A stretch of DNA of 9,697 bases from Candidatus Halarchaeoplasma halalkaliphilum (GCA_007133925.1 SLLU01000045.1:1-9697); one strand, 5' to 3'; positions 1-6,433 are shown, counted from the stretch's first letter. Notes: a model not told the origin generated them from the sequence alone. Translations and numbers: made by a program.

Positions 1-65
1 ATCCACTGGCTTTAAGCAAACGCTCAAAATGGCGGAGATCGCCGGTTCGAGTCCGGCTGAGCCCA
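1..65 (+). tRNA. tRNA gene, 3' part only (isotype not assignable, possibly intron-containing)
   Basis: The 3' half of a tRNA is clear. The T-arm has stem GCCGG (41-45), loop TTCGAGT (46-52) and stem CCGGC (53-57). It is followed by a 7-base acceptor strand TGAGCCC (58-64) and discriminator A (65). CCA is not encoded, as in many archaeal tRNA genes. AGATC (36-40) fits a five-base variable region and GGCGG (31-35) an anticodon-stem strand. The bases before this do not form a normal seven-base anticodon loop, since there is no T at position 33. Bases 1 to about 30 may therefore be the end of an archaeal tRNA intron, which usually sits at 37/38; this is inference. The acceptor strand predicts a 5' end like GGGCTCA, which lies before the window. 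The anticodon is not visible, so no amino acid is assigned. Confidence 0.8.
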
Positions 66-117
66 TTATAAATCGGATATTTATATGGGATTACGAGAAT
101 CCGTTAGGATTGTTGTT
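53..117 (+). repeat. Direct repeat copy 1: tRNA 3' end plus downstream flank
   Basis: This stretch runs from the T-stem of the tRNA into the flank and matches 238-301 at about 83% (roughly 10 mismatches and one gap, counted by eye). Shared blocks include TGAGCCCATTATA and ATGGGATTA. The match extends about 50 bases past the tRNA, so it is not only tRNA homology. It fades after a shared TTGGAT word near 129. Confidence 0.75.
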
Positions 118-182
118 TAGCCCACTTGGATCTATTTGTCTGCACCACTGTATTTGAATAGCTGAATCTAACTTGTATATCT

Positions 183-250
183 AATCCGGCTGAGGAGTTA
201 AGCCATGCTTAACGAGGTATTGGAAACCTGTAGATTTCCGATTGAGCCCA
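183..250 (+). pseudogene. Decayed tRNA-like copy (tRNA pseudogene candidate)
   Basis: The 3' half of a tRNA can be laid over this stretch. GTTAA (197-201) and TTAAC (209-213) pair around a seven-base loop GCCATGC. GAGGT (214-218) stands at the variable region. ATTGG (219-223) pairs with CCGAT (238-242), followed by acceptor strand TGAGCCC (243-249) and A250, the same end as the tRNA at 1-65. The T-loop is replaced by 14 bases (224-237) whose AAA and TTT ends extend the stem to 8 bp, and base 33 is C instead of T, so a working tRNA is unlikely. No matching GGGCTCA 5' acceptor strand is seen upstream. The loop centre reads CAT, but this cannot be used as an anticodon call. A further exact copy of TCCGGCTGAG from the tRNA end (52-61) occurs at 185-194. 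The alternative is a recombination scar with chance folding. Confidence 0.4.
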
Positions 251-301
251 TTATATATCATAGATTTAAATGGGATTAAGAGAATCAGTTAGATTGTTCT
301 T
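238..301 (+). repeat. Direct repeat copy 2: diverged tRNA 3' end plus flank
   Basis: This is the partner of 53-117, starting 185 bases downstream. The acceptor strand and discriminator (243-250) are conserved exactly and the following 50 bases are about 80% alike. Both copies contain AT-rich words, but the promoter of the next gene lies after this copy, at 327-335. Confidence 0.75.
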
Positions 302-326
302 GGATTCATTGGTAAAATAAGAGAGA

Positions 327-335
327 TTTTAAATA
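327..335 (+). promoter_or_regulatory. TATA box of the large subtilase gene
   Basis: TTTTAAATA sits in a purine-rich context (AAGAGAGA just before it), as expected for an archaeal BRE/TATA element. With the usual distance of about 26 bases from box centre to start, transcription would begin near 357. That puts the in-frame TTG at 342 outside the transcript and favours the ATG at 390. Confidence 0.55.
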
Positions 336-389
336 CTACGATTGAGTTCTTACTTAAAGAATATCGTTGAGGAAAGGCAGGTAGATAAA

Positions 390-3300
390 ATGAGAGAGAA
401 TGATATGAAAGTGTTTAGTATCGCATTAGCACTGATTCTGATCGTTTCTTTGTTCACGGCGGTCGGTGTGACTTCCTACGGAACCGATGAAAGCGTGTAC
501 GCGATGGTGAGCATAAGGGAAATGTACGATGTGAGCTTGCTAAGAGAATCCGGTGCCAGTGTATTGTACAGATACCCCGACTACGCTCTTGTAAGGATCG
601 GTATGAACCAGGCGGAAAAACTGCAGAGCACGGGCATGGAGATACACTATATCAGGGATCGAACCGTTATATCCGTCAAAGGTCACGAATTCGATTTCCG
701 TCAAGGGATGCCGGACTTTCCGGAAGATCTGACCGTAGAGGGATATGATGCAGGTACCAAAGGTGTATATCTTGTTCATATGCTGGGGCCTGTAGCGCCT
801 TCATGGAGGCAAACACTGGTGGATATGGGCGTTGAGATACTGGACTATACACCTTCATTCACTTACGAGGTGGTGATGACCCCGGATATGGCAAAAGAGG
901 TGGAAAAACTGAATTTTGTTGACTGGGTCGGCATATACCAGCCGGGATTCAAATTAGGACAAGATCTTAGACCGGGAATGGTAAATATACGGATGGTCGA
1001 CGGTAGCAAAATATTAACTGAGATAATGGATGAAACATCTTTTGTGGAGCTAGCACGCATGCCGGATGTCTACTTCATCTCTAACTACATTGAACCGAAA
1101 ATTCATGACGAGATCGCATCCCAGATCATAGGGGGAGGTGTGTGGGTTTGGGATCCTGATGATGATCCGTATGAACCATGGCGGGGTTACAGCAACGAGT
1201 TCGACTACGGAGCTCACGTTAACCACCTGGGATACAGCGGTGAGGGTATAATAGTAACTGTTGCAGATACAGGCATAAGACCAACACATCACGATTTCCA
1301 GGACAGAGTTATCGGGGGAAGGAGTTGGGACGGTGGCGGTTGGGATGACATACACGGACATGGAACACATTGTGCTGGATCAGTTGCTGGCGATACATAT
1401 AGAGGAACACAGTTGTTGATAAACGAGATGTGGTCACCAACCCACGAGGATATGGGTGATTTCTACGCAGCCCAGGGTCTGGCATATGCATCGGAATTAT
1501 ATGCACAAAGGGTGTTCGGTGAAATTCCTGGTCCACCAGGAAGCATAGGATGGACCGGTCCAGGAGATATAACCGAGTTGATATACGACGCACGTTCCTT
1601 CTCTGCCGATGCCTATGTCCATTCTAATTCATGGGGGAGTTCTTCCTATGGACAGTACATTGATTCAGATCATGAATTCGACAGCGTTGTCAGAGATGCT
1701 GGTGATGGAAATCCCATGATAATAACTGTTTCCGCCAGTAACGATGGTGACGATGATGACACAGGAGAAATAGTGTTCCAATCTACAGGTAGTCCGGGTA
1801 ACGCAAAAAATGTGATCACGGTGGGTGCATCGGAGAATTATTTACCTGGCTGGCAAGATGACGATTTTTATTCTGATCCGGATAGAACCGCTATCTTTAG
1901 CTCTCGAGGTTGGACCGAAGACAACAGAGTTAAACCCGACGTTCAAGCGCCGGGGTTCTGGATAGTCTCTACATACAACAACGCAGATACCGGATACGGT
2001 GGTATGGGTGGTACGTCCATGTCCAACCCCGCAGTAGCCGGCGGTGCTGCAGTACTTACAGAATGGTACGAGGATAATCACGGAGTTCGACCTTCCCCGG
2101 CTATGGTTAAGGCACTCATGATCAATACAGCATACGACATGGAAGATCGAGCGGAAGATTTCTACACGGGTCCCATACCCAACAGAGACGAGGGCTGGGG
2201 GCTGGTAAACCTACCCATGGTCATGGACGCGCCTGTTGATTCCATTCTAGAAGACGAAGATGTGATCCTCGAAACAGGTCACATACAAGAATACGAGGTA
2301 GAATATATCGACCCTTCGGAACCTATGAAAATATCCCTAGTATGGACTGATGCTCCGGCGGCCCCAGGGGCGAATCCGACATTGAGAAACAATCTTGATC
2401 TGGAGGTGTTGGCACCAGGTGGCGACTGGTTCAGGGGAAACGGATTCCCCACCGATGGTGACGGTTTCAGCACATACAGCTTCACACTGCCCAACACGGT
2501 GGCCATGTCCACCTTCGATGCAAACAGCGATGGGTGGGATAACAGGAACAACGTTGAGAACGTTTACATCCAGCCAGGAGATCTGGAAGCCGGTACTTAC
2601 ACCGTCCGTATCCATGCACGGAACGTACCGCAGCCCGTAAACGGCGATGGACAGGATTATGCCCTGGTGATGTACAACGCACAGCCATCTGATCCGGTAC
2701 CGGGATACCATCTCACCATAAATGCAGAGGTAGGGGGTACAACAGACCCCATACCGGGAAATTATTTCCATCCTGAGGATGCGGAAGTCACCGTTGAGGC
2801 GATCCCGAATGCTGGCTACTTGTTCCTGGAGTGGACCGGGGATTTCCCTGTGGGAGAACAGAACCAAGAATCCATCACAATAACCATGGACTCGGATAAA
2901 ACTGTGACTGCACACTTCCAGGAGATCACATACGATCTTACATTGAACGCAGAAGCGGGCGGTACCACTGATCCGGTACCGGGAGTGCATACATATTCGG
3001 AAAATGCAGAGGTCACCGTGGAAGCCATTCCAAACGTGGGTTACGAGTTCCTGGAATGGACCGGGGATTTCCCGGTAGGTGAGCAGAACCAGATGTCCAT
3101 TACTATCACAATGGATGCTGATAAGACACTGACGGCTCATTTCTCGGAGGTTATCACATACGATCTTACATTGAACGCAGAAGCGGGAGGTACCACGGAT
3201 CCTGCGCCGGGAGTGCATACTTATAACGAGAATGCAGAGGTCACCGTGGAAGCCATTCCAAACTTGGGTTACGAGTTCCTAGAGTGGACCGGGGATTTCC

Positions 3301-5393
3301 CGGTAGGTGAACAGAACCAGATGTCCATTACGATCACAATGGATGCCGATAAGACACTGACGGCACACTTCTATGAGGTGATCTACAACCTGACGGTTAA
3401 TGCGGAGACGGGCGGCACCACAGACCCCGCCCCGGGACTACATGAATACTCGTCGGGCGCGGTTATTCCTGTAGAGGCGTTGCCCGACTCGGGCTGGATA
3501 TTCAGCCACTGGACAGGGGATTTTTTTGCCGGTGAGGTAGAGGATAATCCCATAGAGGTAACCATGGATGCGGACAAGGAGATAACGGCTCACTTCCAGG
3601 AGTTGGTACCCCCGGAACCACCAACATATCTTACAGTGGAACACACGGGCACGGAAGATGGAACGGAAACTCTGTATCCCACTACCGAGATATCCGCTGT
3701 GAACGTAGCGGGAGATATTGAATTCCTGCAATTCGATCCTGAAAGTGCAGAGGCATACGATAACTGGTACGAATATACCGCCATCGAAGATAACGAACTC
3801 ATAGTGGGATTGGATGTGCCATCCGCAGATCCGAACGGATTACAGACCGTGGGCATTTTGGTCAGAAGGACTGCAAGGAGCGCTCGTATCCCAGAACTCA
3901 CGTTGAACTTACTGCAGGGAGGCACCTTGATAGATACCCTCATGTTCGAAGTGGGTATAACCAATACGGTGGGCGAGGTGCACTACCTGGAATTCGATGC
4001 TGCGGACCTGATAGACCCTTCAGGAGAAGGACTGGTACTTCACTTCATTGCACCCAGGACAGGAGGGCCTGCTGGAGAGAGGAACGTTGTTGAATACGGC
4101 GCTGTTGAATGGCAGGCCAACGTATCCGGTACAGGGGAAGGTACGGAACACAATCTCTTAACATGGGGTGCCAGCCCTGACGAACCAGACGTTGTGGAAT
4201 ACAACATTTACAGGTCCCAAAGCGAAGATGAAGCCGGACCCTACGATCTCATAGATACCGTTCCCGCCGATGGTTCTGCGGAATACAGCTACATCGACGA
4301 AGGCAGGGGAATTGGCGAAGGCGGAGATGAAATCTTTTGGTGGTACATCGTCCATGCGGTTGACATCCATGAACAGGAGTGCGAAGGTGCAGGGCCCGTT
4401 CAGGAACCAAAAGAGACACCCCAATTCTCTCTTACAATAAACGTCGAAGGTGAAGGTACCACAGATCCAGTAGAAGGGGTTCATTACTACGACTACGAGG
4501 AAGAAGTTAACGTCACGGCATATCCCGCTGTCGGATGGGTATTCAGCCACTGGTCAGGAGATGTTGAGAGTACAGAAGACCAGATCTCTGTGGTCATGGA
4601 CGAGAACAAGACCGTCACAGCTCACTTCGTCAGAGATACATTCTCACTAACCATTAACGTCGAAGGTGAAGGTACCACAGATCCAGTAGAAGGTGTGCAT
4701 TACTATGACTACGAGGAAGAAGTTAACGTCACGGCATATCCCGCTGTCGGATGGGTGTTCAGCCACTGGTCCGGAGATGTTGAGAGTACAGAAGACCAGA
4801 TCTCTGTGGTCATGGACGAGAACAAGACTATCACAGCTCACTTCGTTGAGGTACTCATACCCACCATGGATATACACCTATACGCCGGAGGACAAGCTGG
4901 AGGATGGAACTTAGTGTCATTTTATCTGGAATTGGATGACACCAGTCTGATCTCCATATTGGAACACGATGATCTTGGGATATCTGGACTCTATGACCGC
5001 TTGATGTACTACGACGCTTCCACGGGTGAATGGAAGACATATGTACCTGACAGACCGGATCATTATAACAATCTTGACCAATGGGATCACACCATGGGTA
5101 TATGGATACGGGTAACAGTTGATTGTACACTCACCGTGCAAGGAGAGACTCCTGTCACCACAGATATAACACTATATCCAGGTTGGAATATGGTTGGTTT
5201 ACCCAGCTCTGAATCAGGCAATCATGGACTGCCGATCGAGGTGACCAAGTTAGGTTACTTCGAATCATCAGAAGAGTACAACATAGTTTACACAGATGTT
5301 GTTACCACATTCATATTCCATCCGGGACAAGGTTATTGGGTGTACAACAGTGCGAACGAGCCTGTGATCTGGAACGTGGAATACGCACCATAA
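390..5393 (+). CDS. Giant secreted S8 (subtilisin-like, KP-43-type) serine protease with six InlB-like beta repeats
   Basis: Secreted endopeptidase, 1667 residues from ATG 390; numbers below use this start. The frame is open from TTG 342, but that codon lies before the predicted transcript start. An AGGTAG ribosome site (379-384) precedes ATG 390; ATG 405 is also possible. A signal peptide covers about residues 1-31, then a long propeptide to about 265. In the catalytic domain (about 280-615) I see Asp293 in VADTG, His324 in GHGTH, oxyanion Asn451 in SASND and Ser543 in GGTSMSNP, so the enzyme looks active. Residues 616-767 match the C-terminal beta-barrel of KP-43-like alkaline proteases (SLVWTDAPA, NNLDLEV, DNRNNVEN). 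Next come four InlB-type repeats (773-1072), a beta module with an Fn3-like part (1073-1345), two more repeats (1346-1489) and a C-terminal domain with two W-N-[LM]-V halves (1490-1667). No membrane anchor follows, so release or non-covalent surface binding is inferred. The substrate is unknown. Confidence 0.93.
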   Translation: MRENDMKVFSIALALILIVSLFTAVGVTSYGTDESVYAMVSIREMYDVSLLRESGASVLYRYPDYALVRIGMNQAEKLQSTGMEIHYIRDRTVISVKGHEFDFRQGMPDFPEDLTVEGYDAGTKGVYLVHMLGPVAPSWRQTLVDMGVEILDYTPSFTYEVVMTPDMAKEVEKLNFVDWVGIYQPGFKLGQDLRPGMVNIRMVDGSKILTEIMDETSFVELARMPDVYFISNYIEPKIHDEIASQIIGGGVWVWDPDDDPYEPWRGYSNEFDYGAHVNHLGYSGEGIIVTVADTGIRPTHHDFQDRVIGGRSWDGGGWDDIHGHGTHCAGSVAGDTYRGTQLLINEMWSPTHEDMGDFYAAQGLAYASELYAQRVFGEIPGPPGSIGWTGPGDITELIYDARSFSADAYVHSNSWGSSSYGQYIDSDHEFDSVVRDAGDGNPMIITVSASNDGDDDDTGEIVFQSTGSPGNAKNVITVGASENYLPGWQDDDFYSDPDRTAIFSSRGWTEDNRVKPDVQAPGFWIVSTYNNADTGYGGMGGTSMSNPAVAGGAAVLTEWYEDNHGVRPSPAMVKALMINTAYDMEDRAEDFYTGPIPNRDEGWGLVNLPMVMDAPVDSILEDEDVILETGHIQEYEVEYIDPSEPMKISLVWTDAPAAPGANPTLRNNLDLEVLAPGGDWFRGNGFPTDGDGFSTYSFTLPNTVAMSTFDANSDGWDNRNNVENVYIQPGDLEAGTYTVRIHARNVPQPVNGDGQDYALVMYNAQPSDPVPGYHLTINAEVGGTTDPIPGNYFHPEDAEVTVEAIPNAGYLFLEWTGDFPVGEQNQESITITMDSDKTVTAHFQEITYDLTLNAEAGGTTDPVPGVHTYSENAEVTVEAIPNVGYEFLEWTGDFPVGEQNQMSITITMDADKTLTAHFSEVITYDLTLNAEAGGTTDPAPGVHTYNENAEVTVEAIPNLGYEFLEWTGDFPVGEQNQMSITITMDADKTLTAHFYEVIYNLTVNAETGGTTDPAPGLHEYSSGAVIPVEALPDSGWIFSHWTGDFFAGEVEDNPIEVTMDADKEITAHFQELVPPEPPTYLTVEHTGTEDGTETLYPTTEISAVNVAGDIEFLQFDPESAEAYDNWYEYTAIEDNELIVGLDVPSADPNGLQTVGILVRRTARSARIPELTLNLLQGGTLIDTLMFEVGITNTVGEVHYLEFDAADLIDPSGEGLVLHFIAPRTGGPAGERNVVEYGAVEWQANVSGTGEGTEHNLLTWGASPDEPDVVEYNIYRSQSEDEAGPYDLIDTVPADGSAEYSYIDEGRGIGEGGDEIFWWYIVHAVDIHEQECEGAGPVQEPKETPQFSLTINVEGEGTTDPVEGVHYYDYEEEVNVTAYPAVGWVFSHWSGDVESTEDQISVVMDENKTVTAHFVRDTFSLTINVEGEGTTDPVEGVHYYDYEEEVNVTAYPAVGWVFSHWSGDVESTEDQISVVMDENKTITAHFVEVLIPTMDIHLYAGGQAGGWNLVSFYLELDDTSLISILEHDDLGISGLYDRLMYYDASTGEWKTYVPDRPDHYNNLDQWDHTMGIWIRVTVDCTLTVQGETPVTTDITLYPGWNMVGLPSSESGNHGLPIEVTKLGYFESSEEYNIVYTDVVTTFIFHPGQGYWVYNSANEPVIWNVEYAP
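2706..3608 (+). repeat. Four tandem InlB/Listeria-Bacteroides-type beta repeats (R1-R4) inside the large protease
   Basis: Four coding repeats of 74-76 residues begin at 2706, 2931, 3159 and 3384. Each carries GGTTDP near the start, a central block ending in G-[YW]-x-F-x-x-W-[TS]-GDF, and a final MD-[AS]-DK-x-[LVI]-TAHF. R2 and R3 are nearly identical in protein and very similar in DNA. R4 has diverged most and has SHW in place of LEW, as do R5 and R6. The family is common in bacterial and archaeal surface proteins, where it forms small beta-grasp-like units that extend or bind. Their role here is inferred to be spacing or binding to substrate or cell surface. Confidence 0.9.
4425..4856 (+). 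repeat. Two near-identical tandem InlB-type beta repeats (R5-R6)
   Basis: Two 216-base coding units begin at 4425 and 4641. By eye they differ at about 11 of the first 206 bases, several of them silent, so about 95% identical. Most differences lie in the first 15 bases, around GVHYY and in the codon pair before TAHF. The units share GEGTTDPVEG, WVFSHWSGD and MDENKT. They are a separate subtype from R1-R3, so this pair looks like a more recent duplication or a pair kept alike by gene conversion. Confidence 0.9.
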
Positions 5394-5409
5394 CAACGTC
5401 TCATATACC

Positions 5410-5454
5410 CTGGTAAATCCATCCCCACCGAAATCATTACGGTGGTTTCACCAG
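5410..5454 (+). terminator. Two-part hairpin just after the large protease gene (possible 3' end structure)
   Basis: The outer stem is CTGGTAAA (5410-5417) with TTT-c-ACCAG (5446-5454, one bulged C). The inner stem is CCACCG (5425-5430) with CGGTGG (5440-5445), closed by a nine-base loop. A seven-base bulge lies on the 5' side. It starts 17 bases after the stop codon, so it could mark or protect the mRNA end. No T-run follows, so it is not a standard intrinsic terminator and the terminator label is tentative. Confidence 0.4.
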
Positions 5455-5463
5455 TTAGCAATA

Positions 5464-5477
5464 GGGCTGACCAGCCC
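5464..5477 (+). other. Short GC-rich hairpin in the spacer
   Basis: GGGCT (5464-5468) pairs perfectly with AGCCC (5473-5477) across GACC. It is the second of three successive hairpins between the large protease and the ZIP gene. Confidence 0.45.
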
Positions 5478-5494
5478 GCTACACGTTCGGAATA

Positions 5495-5527
5495 GATGGT
5501 GAAGAGAAGGAGATCTAAACCACCATC
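5495..5527 (+). other. Third spacer hairpin with purine-rich loop
   Basis: GATGGTG (5495-5501) pairs perfectly with CACCATC (5521-5527), enclosing a 19-base loop that contains AGAAGGAGA. The loop resembles a ribosome-site sequence and would be exposed. No good start codon follows at a sensible distance, so its role is unknown. Confidence 0.4.
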
Positions 5528-5546
5528 CGGGACTATCATGAGCTCA

Positions 5547-5562
5547 CGAAAAAGATATATAT
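5547..5562 (+). promoter_or_regulatory. BRE/TATA promoter of the ZIP transporter gene
   Basis: CGAAAAA (5547-5553) followed by GATATATAT (5554-5562) is a strong archaeal BRE plus TATA pair. The same CGAAAAA precedes the TATA box of the second protease (6396-6402). Transcription is predicted to begin near 5584, giving a leader of about 50 bases with its own ribosome site. Confidence 0.65.
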
Positions 5563-5575
5563 TAGGTCCACCTAA
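5562..5575. promoter_or_regulatory. Perfect palindrome TTAGGT-CC-ACCTAA at the ZIP promoter (candidate metal-repressor operator)
   Basis: A 6+2+6 inverted repeat starts at the last base of the TATA box and lies before the predicted transcript start, where a bound repressor would block the general factors or polymerase. The half-sites TTAGG/CCTAA resemble those of DtxR/IdeR-family metal-dependent repressor operators (known DtxR consensus TTAGGTTAGCCTAACCTAA), though with shorter spacing. The regulated gene would encode a metal importer, which fits. That a DtxR-like protein binds here is inference. Confidence 0.5.
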
Positions 5576-5623
5576 ACCCTTTCATGGAAATAATCCGGAA
5601 GAACACTGAACATTTACAAAGTT

Positions 5624-5629
5624 GGTGAT
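5624..5629 (+). promoter_or_regulatory. Ribosome binding site of the ZIP gene
   Basis: GGTGAT matches the archaeal anti-Shine-Dalgarno core and lies six bases before ATG 5636, which fixes that start. The overlapping ATG at 5629 runs into a stop after three codons. Confidence 0.7.
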
Positions 5630-5635
5630 GGATCC

Positions 5636-6391
5636 ATGATACCATACTGGCTACAGGTTACATTGATCGGTTTGACCGCTGGGGTACTGGGAACACTCGG
5701 AGGGGGGCTGGCCGTGGTTGCGGTAAAAAATGTACGAGACCAGTTCCTCAGCGTACTCCTGGGTGTCTCGGCCGGCATAATGGCATCCATCAGCTTTCTG
5801 GATCTCATACCCGAATCCATAGAGGAAGGGACAATATTCAGTGCCATGTTCGGTATACTGTTGGGGATAGTGATAATAGGTATCCTGGATATGAACTTCC
5901 CCCATAGACATTTTTCCATGAGCAAGGACGGAGAAACGGATCACAGTAAATATCTCAAAACGGGCATCCTTCTAAGCATAGGCATAGCCCTTCACAATCT
6001 TCCGGAGGGGGTAGCCATCGGGGCCAGCTTCATGGTGAGCTTCTCCACAGGTCTCGGTGTGGCTGTGCTGATAGCCATACACAACTTCCCGGAAGGGATG
6101 GCCGTGGCTGCCGCCATGTGTGTTGGGGGTGTGAAGACTTCGAAGATCCTTCTCATAACCGCCCTGGCAGGCGTTCCCATGGGTATCGGGGCCTTCATAG
6201 GGGTGATCCTGAGCGGTGTGTCAACCTTGGCTTTATCCGTCAGCCTCGGTTTTGCCGCGGGTGCCATGCTTTATATCATCTTCGACGAACTCATCCCGGA
6301 CGCACACAGAAAGGCAGAGGGACATTCGGCCATCATGGGTATTTTGGCCGGGATCCTGCTGGGCATACTTTTCATCGAACTGCTCCATTGA
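5636..6391 (+). CDS. ZIP-family divalent metal ion transporter (GufA/ZupT-like)
   Basis: Integral membrane importer for zinc or a similar divalent metal (iron or manganese possible), 251 residues, a normal length for prokaryotic ZIP proteins. About eight membrane segments are visible, near 5-28, 37-58, 66-88, 106-130, 134-158, 165-190, 195-220 and 228-250. The two signature metal-site motifs are intact: HNLPEG at 120-125 in the fourth segment and HNFPEG at 149-154 in the fifth. Acidic residues in DLIPES (56-61) and DELIPDAH (217-224) fit further metal contacts. The loop after the third segment (about 88-104) carries several His and Asp residues and probably faces the cytoplasm. The gene has its own BRE/TATA, a palindrome at the promoter and a clear GGTGAT site. 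The spacer to the next gene is only 42 bases and holds that gene's promoter. Exact metal preference cannot be read from sequence. Confidence 0.93.
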   Translation: MIPYWLQVTLIGLTAGVLGTLGGGLAVVAVKNVRDQFLSVLLGVSAGIMASISFLDLIPESIEEGTIFSAMFGILLGIVIIGILDMNFPHRHFSMSKDGETDHSKYLKTGILLSIGIALHNLPEGVAIGASFMVSFSTGLGVAVLIAIHNFPEGMAVAAAMCVGGVKTSKILLITALAGVPMGIGAFIGVILSGVSTLALSVSLGFAAGAMLYIIFDELIPDAHRKAEGHSAIMGILAGILLGILFIELLH

Positions 6392-6395
6392 ATCT

Positions 6396-6408
6396 CGAAA
6401 AATTTATA
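6396..6408 (+). promoter_or_regulatory. BRE/TATA promoter of the membrane-anchored subtilase (leaderless)
   Basis: CGAAAAA (6396-6402) joins TTTATA (6403-6408). The predicted transcript start, about 26 bases on from the box centre, falls near 6431, within a few bases of ATG 6434. No Shine-Dalgarno sequence precedes that ATG, so a leaderless mRNA is likely. Some read-through from the ZIP gene is possible, as no terminator is seen between them. Confidence 0.6.
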
Positions 6409-6433
6409 CCGTATAGGGGAGCTTTTCCATGAG

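Noticed and set aside
66..389. Search for a hidden gene in the spacer before the large protease
   Set aside because: No open frame with a start and ribosome site was seen. The stretch is AT-rich and is explained by the tRNA-end repeat, the tRNA-like copy and the promoter.
2337..3218. Long open frame on the minus strand (293 codons)
   Set aside because: It lies fully opposite the barrel and the first beta repeats, has a Cys/His/Arg-rich composition without a domain, and is kept open by the repeated plus-strand sequence.
2706..4856. Regular DNA repeats considered as a CRISPR-like or satellite array
   Set aside because: The units are 216-228 bases, lie in frame, and encode InlB-type protein repeats with no spacers.
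5410..5454. Hairpin considered as a classic intrinsic terminator
   Set aside because: There is no T-run after the stem, so only a possible 3' end structure is claimed, at low confidence.
5496..5609. A 37-codon open frame beginning MVKRRRSK in the spacer before the ZIP gene
   Set aside because: It has no ribosome site, starts inside a hairpin stem, and runs through the TATA box and palindrome of the ZIP promoter. Its basic content follows from AG-rich DNA. Chance is the simpler explanation.
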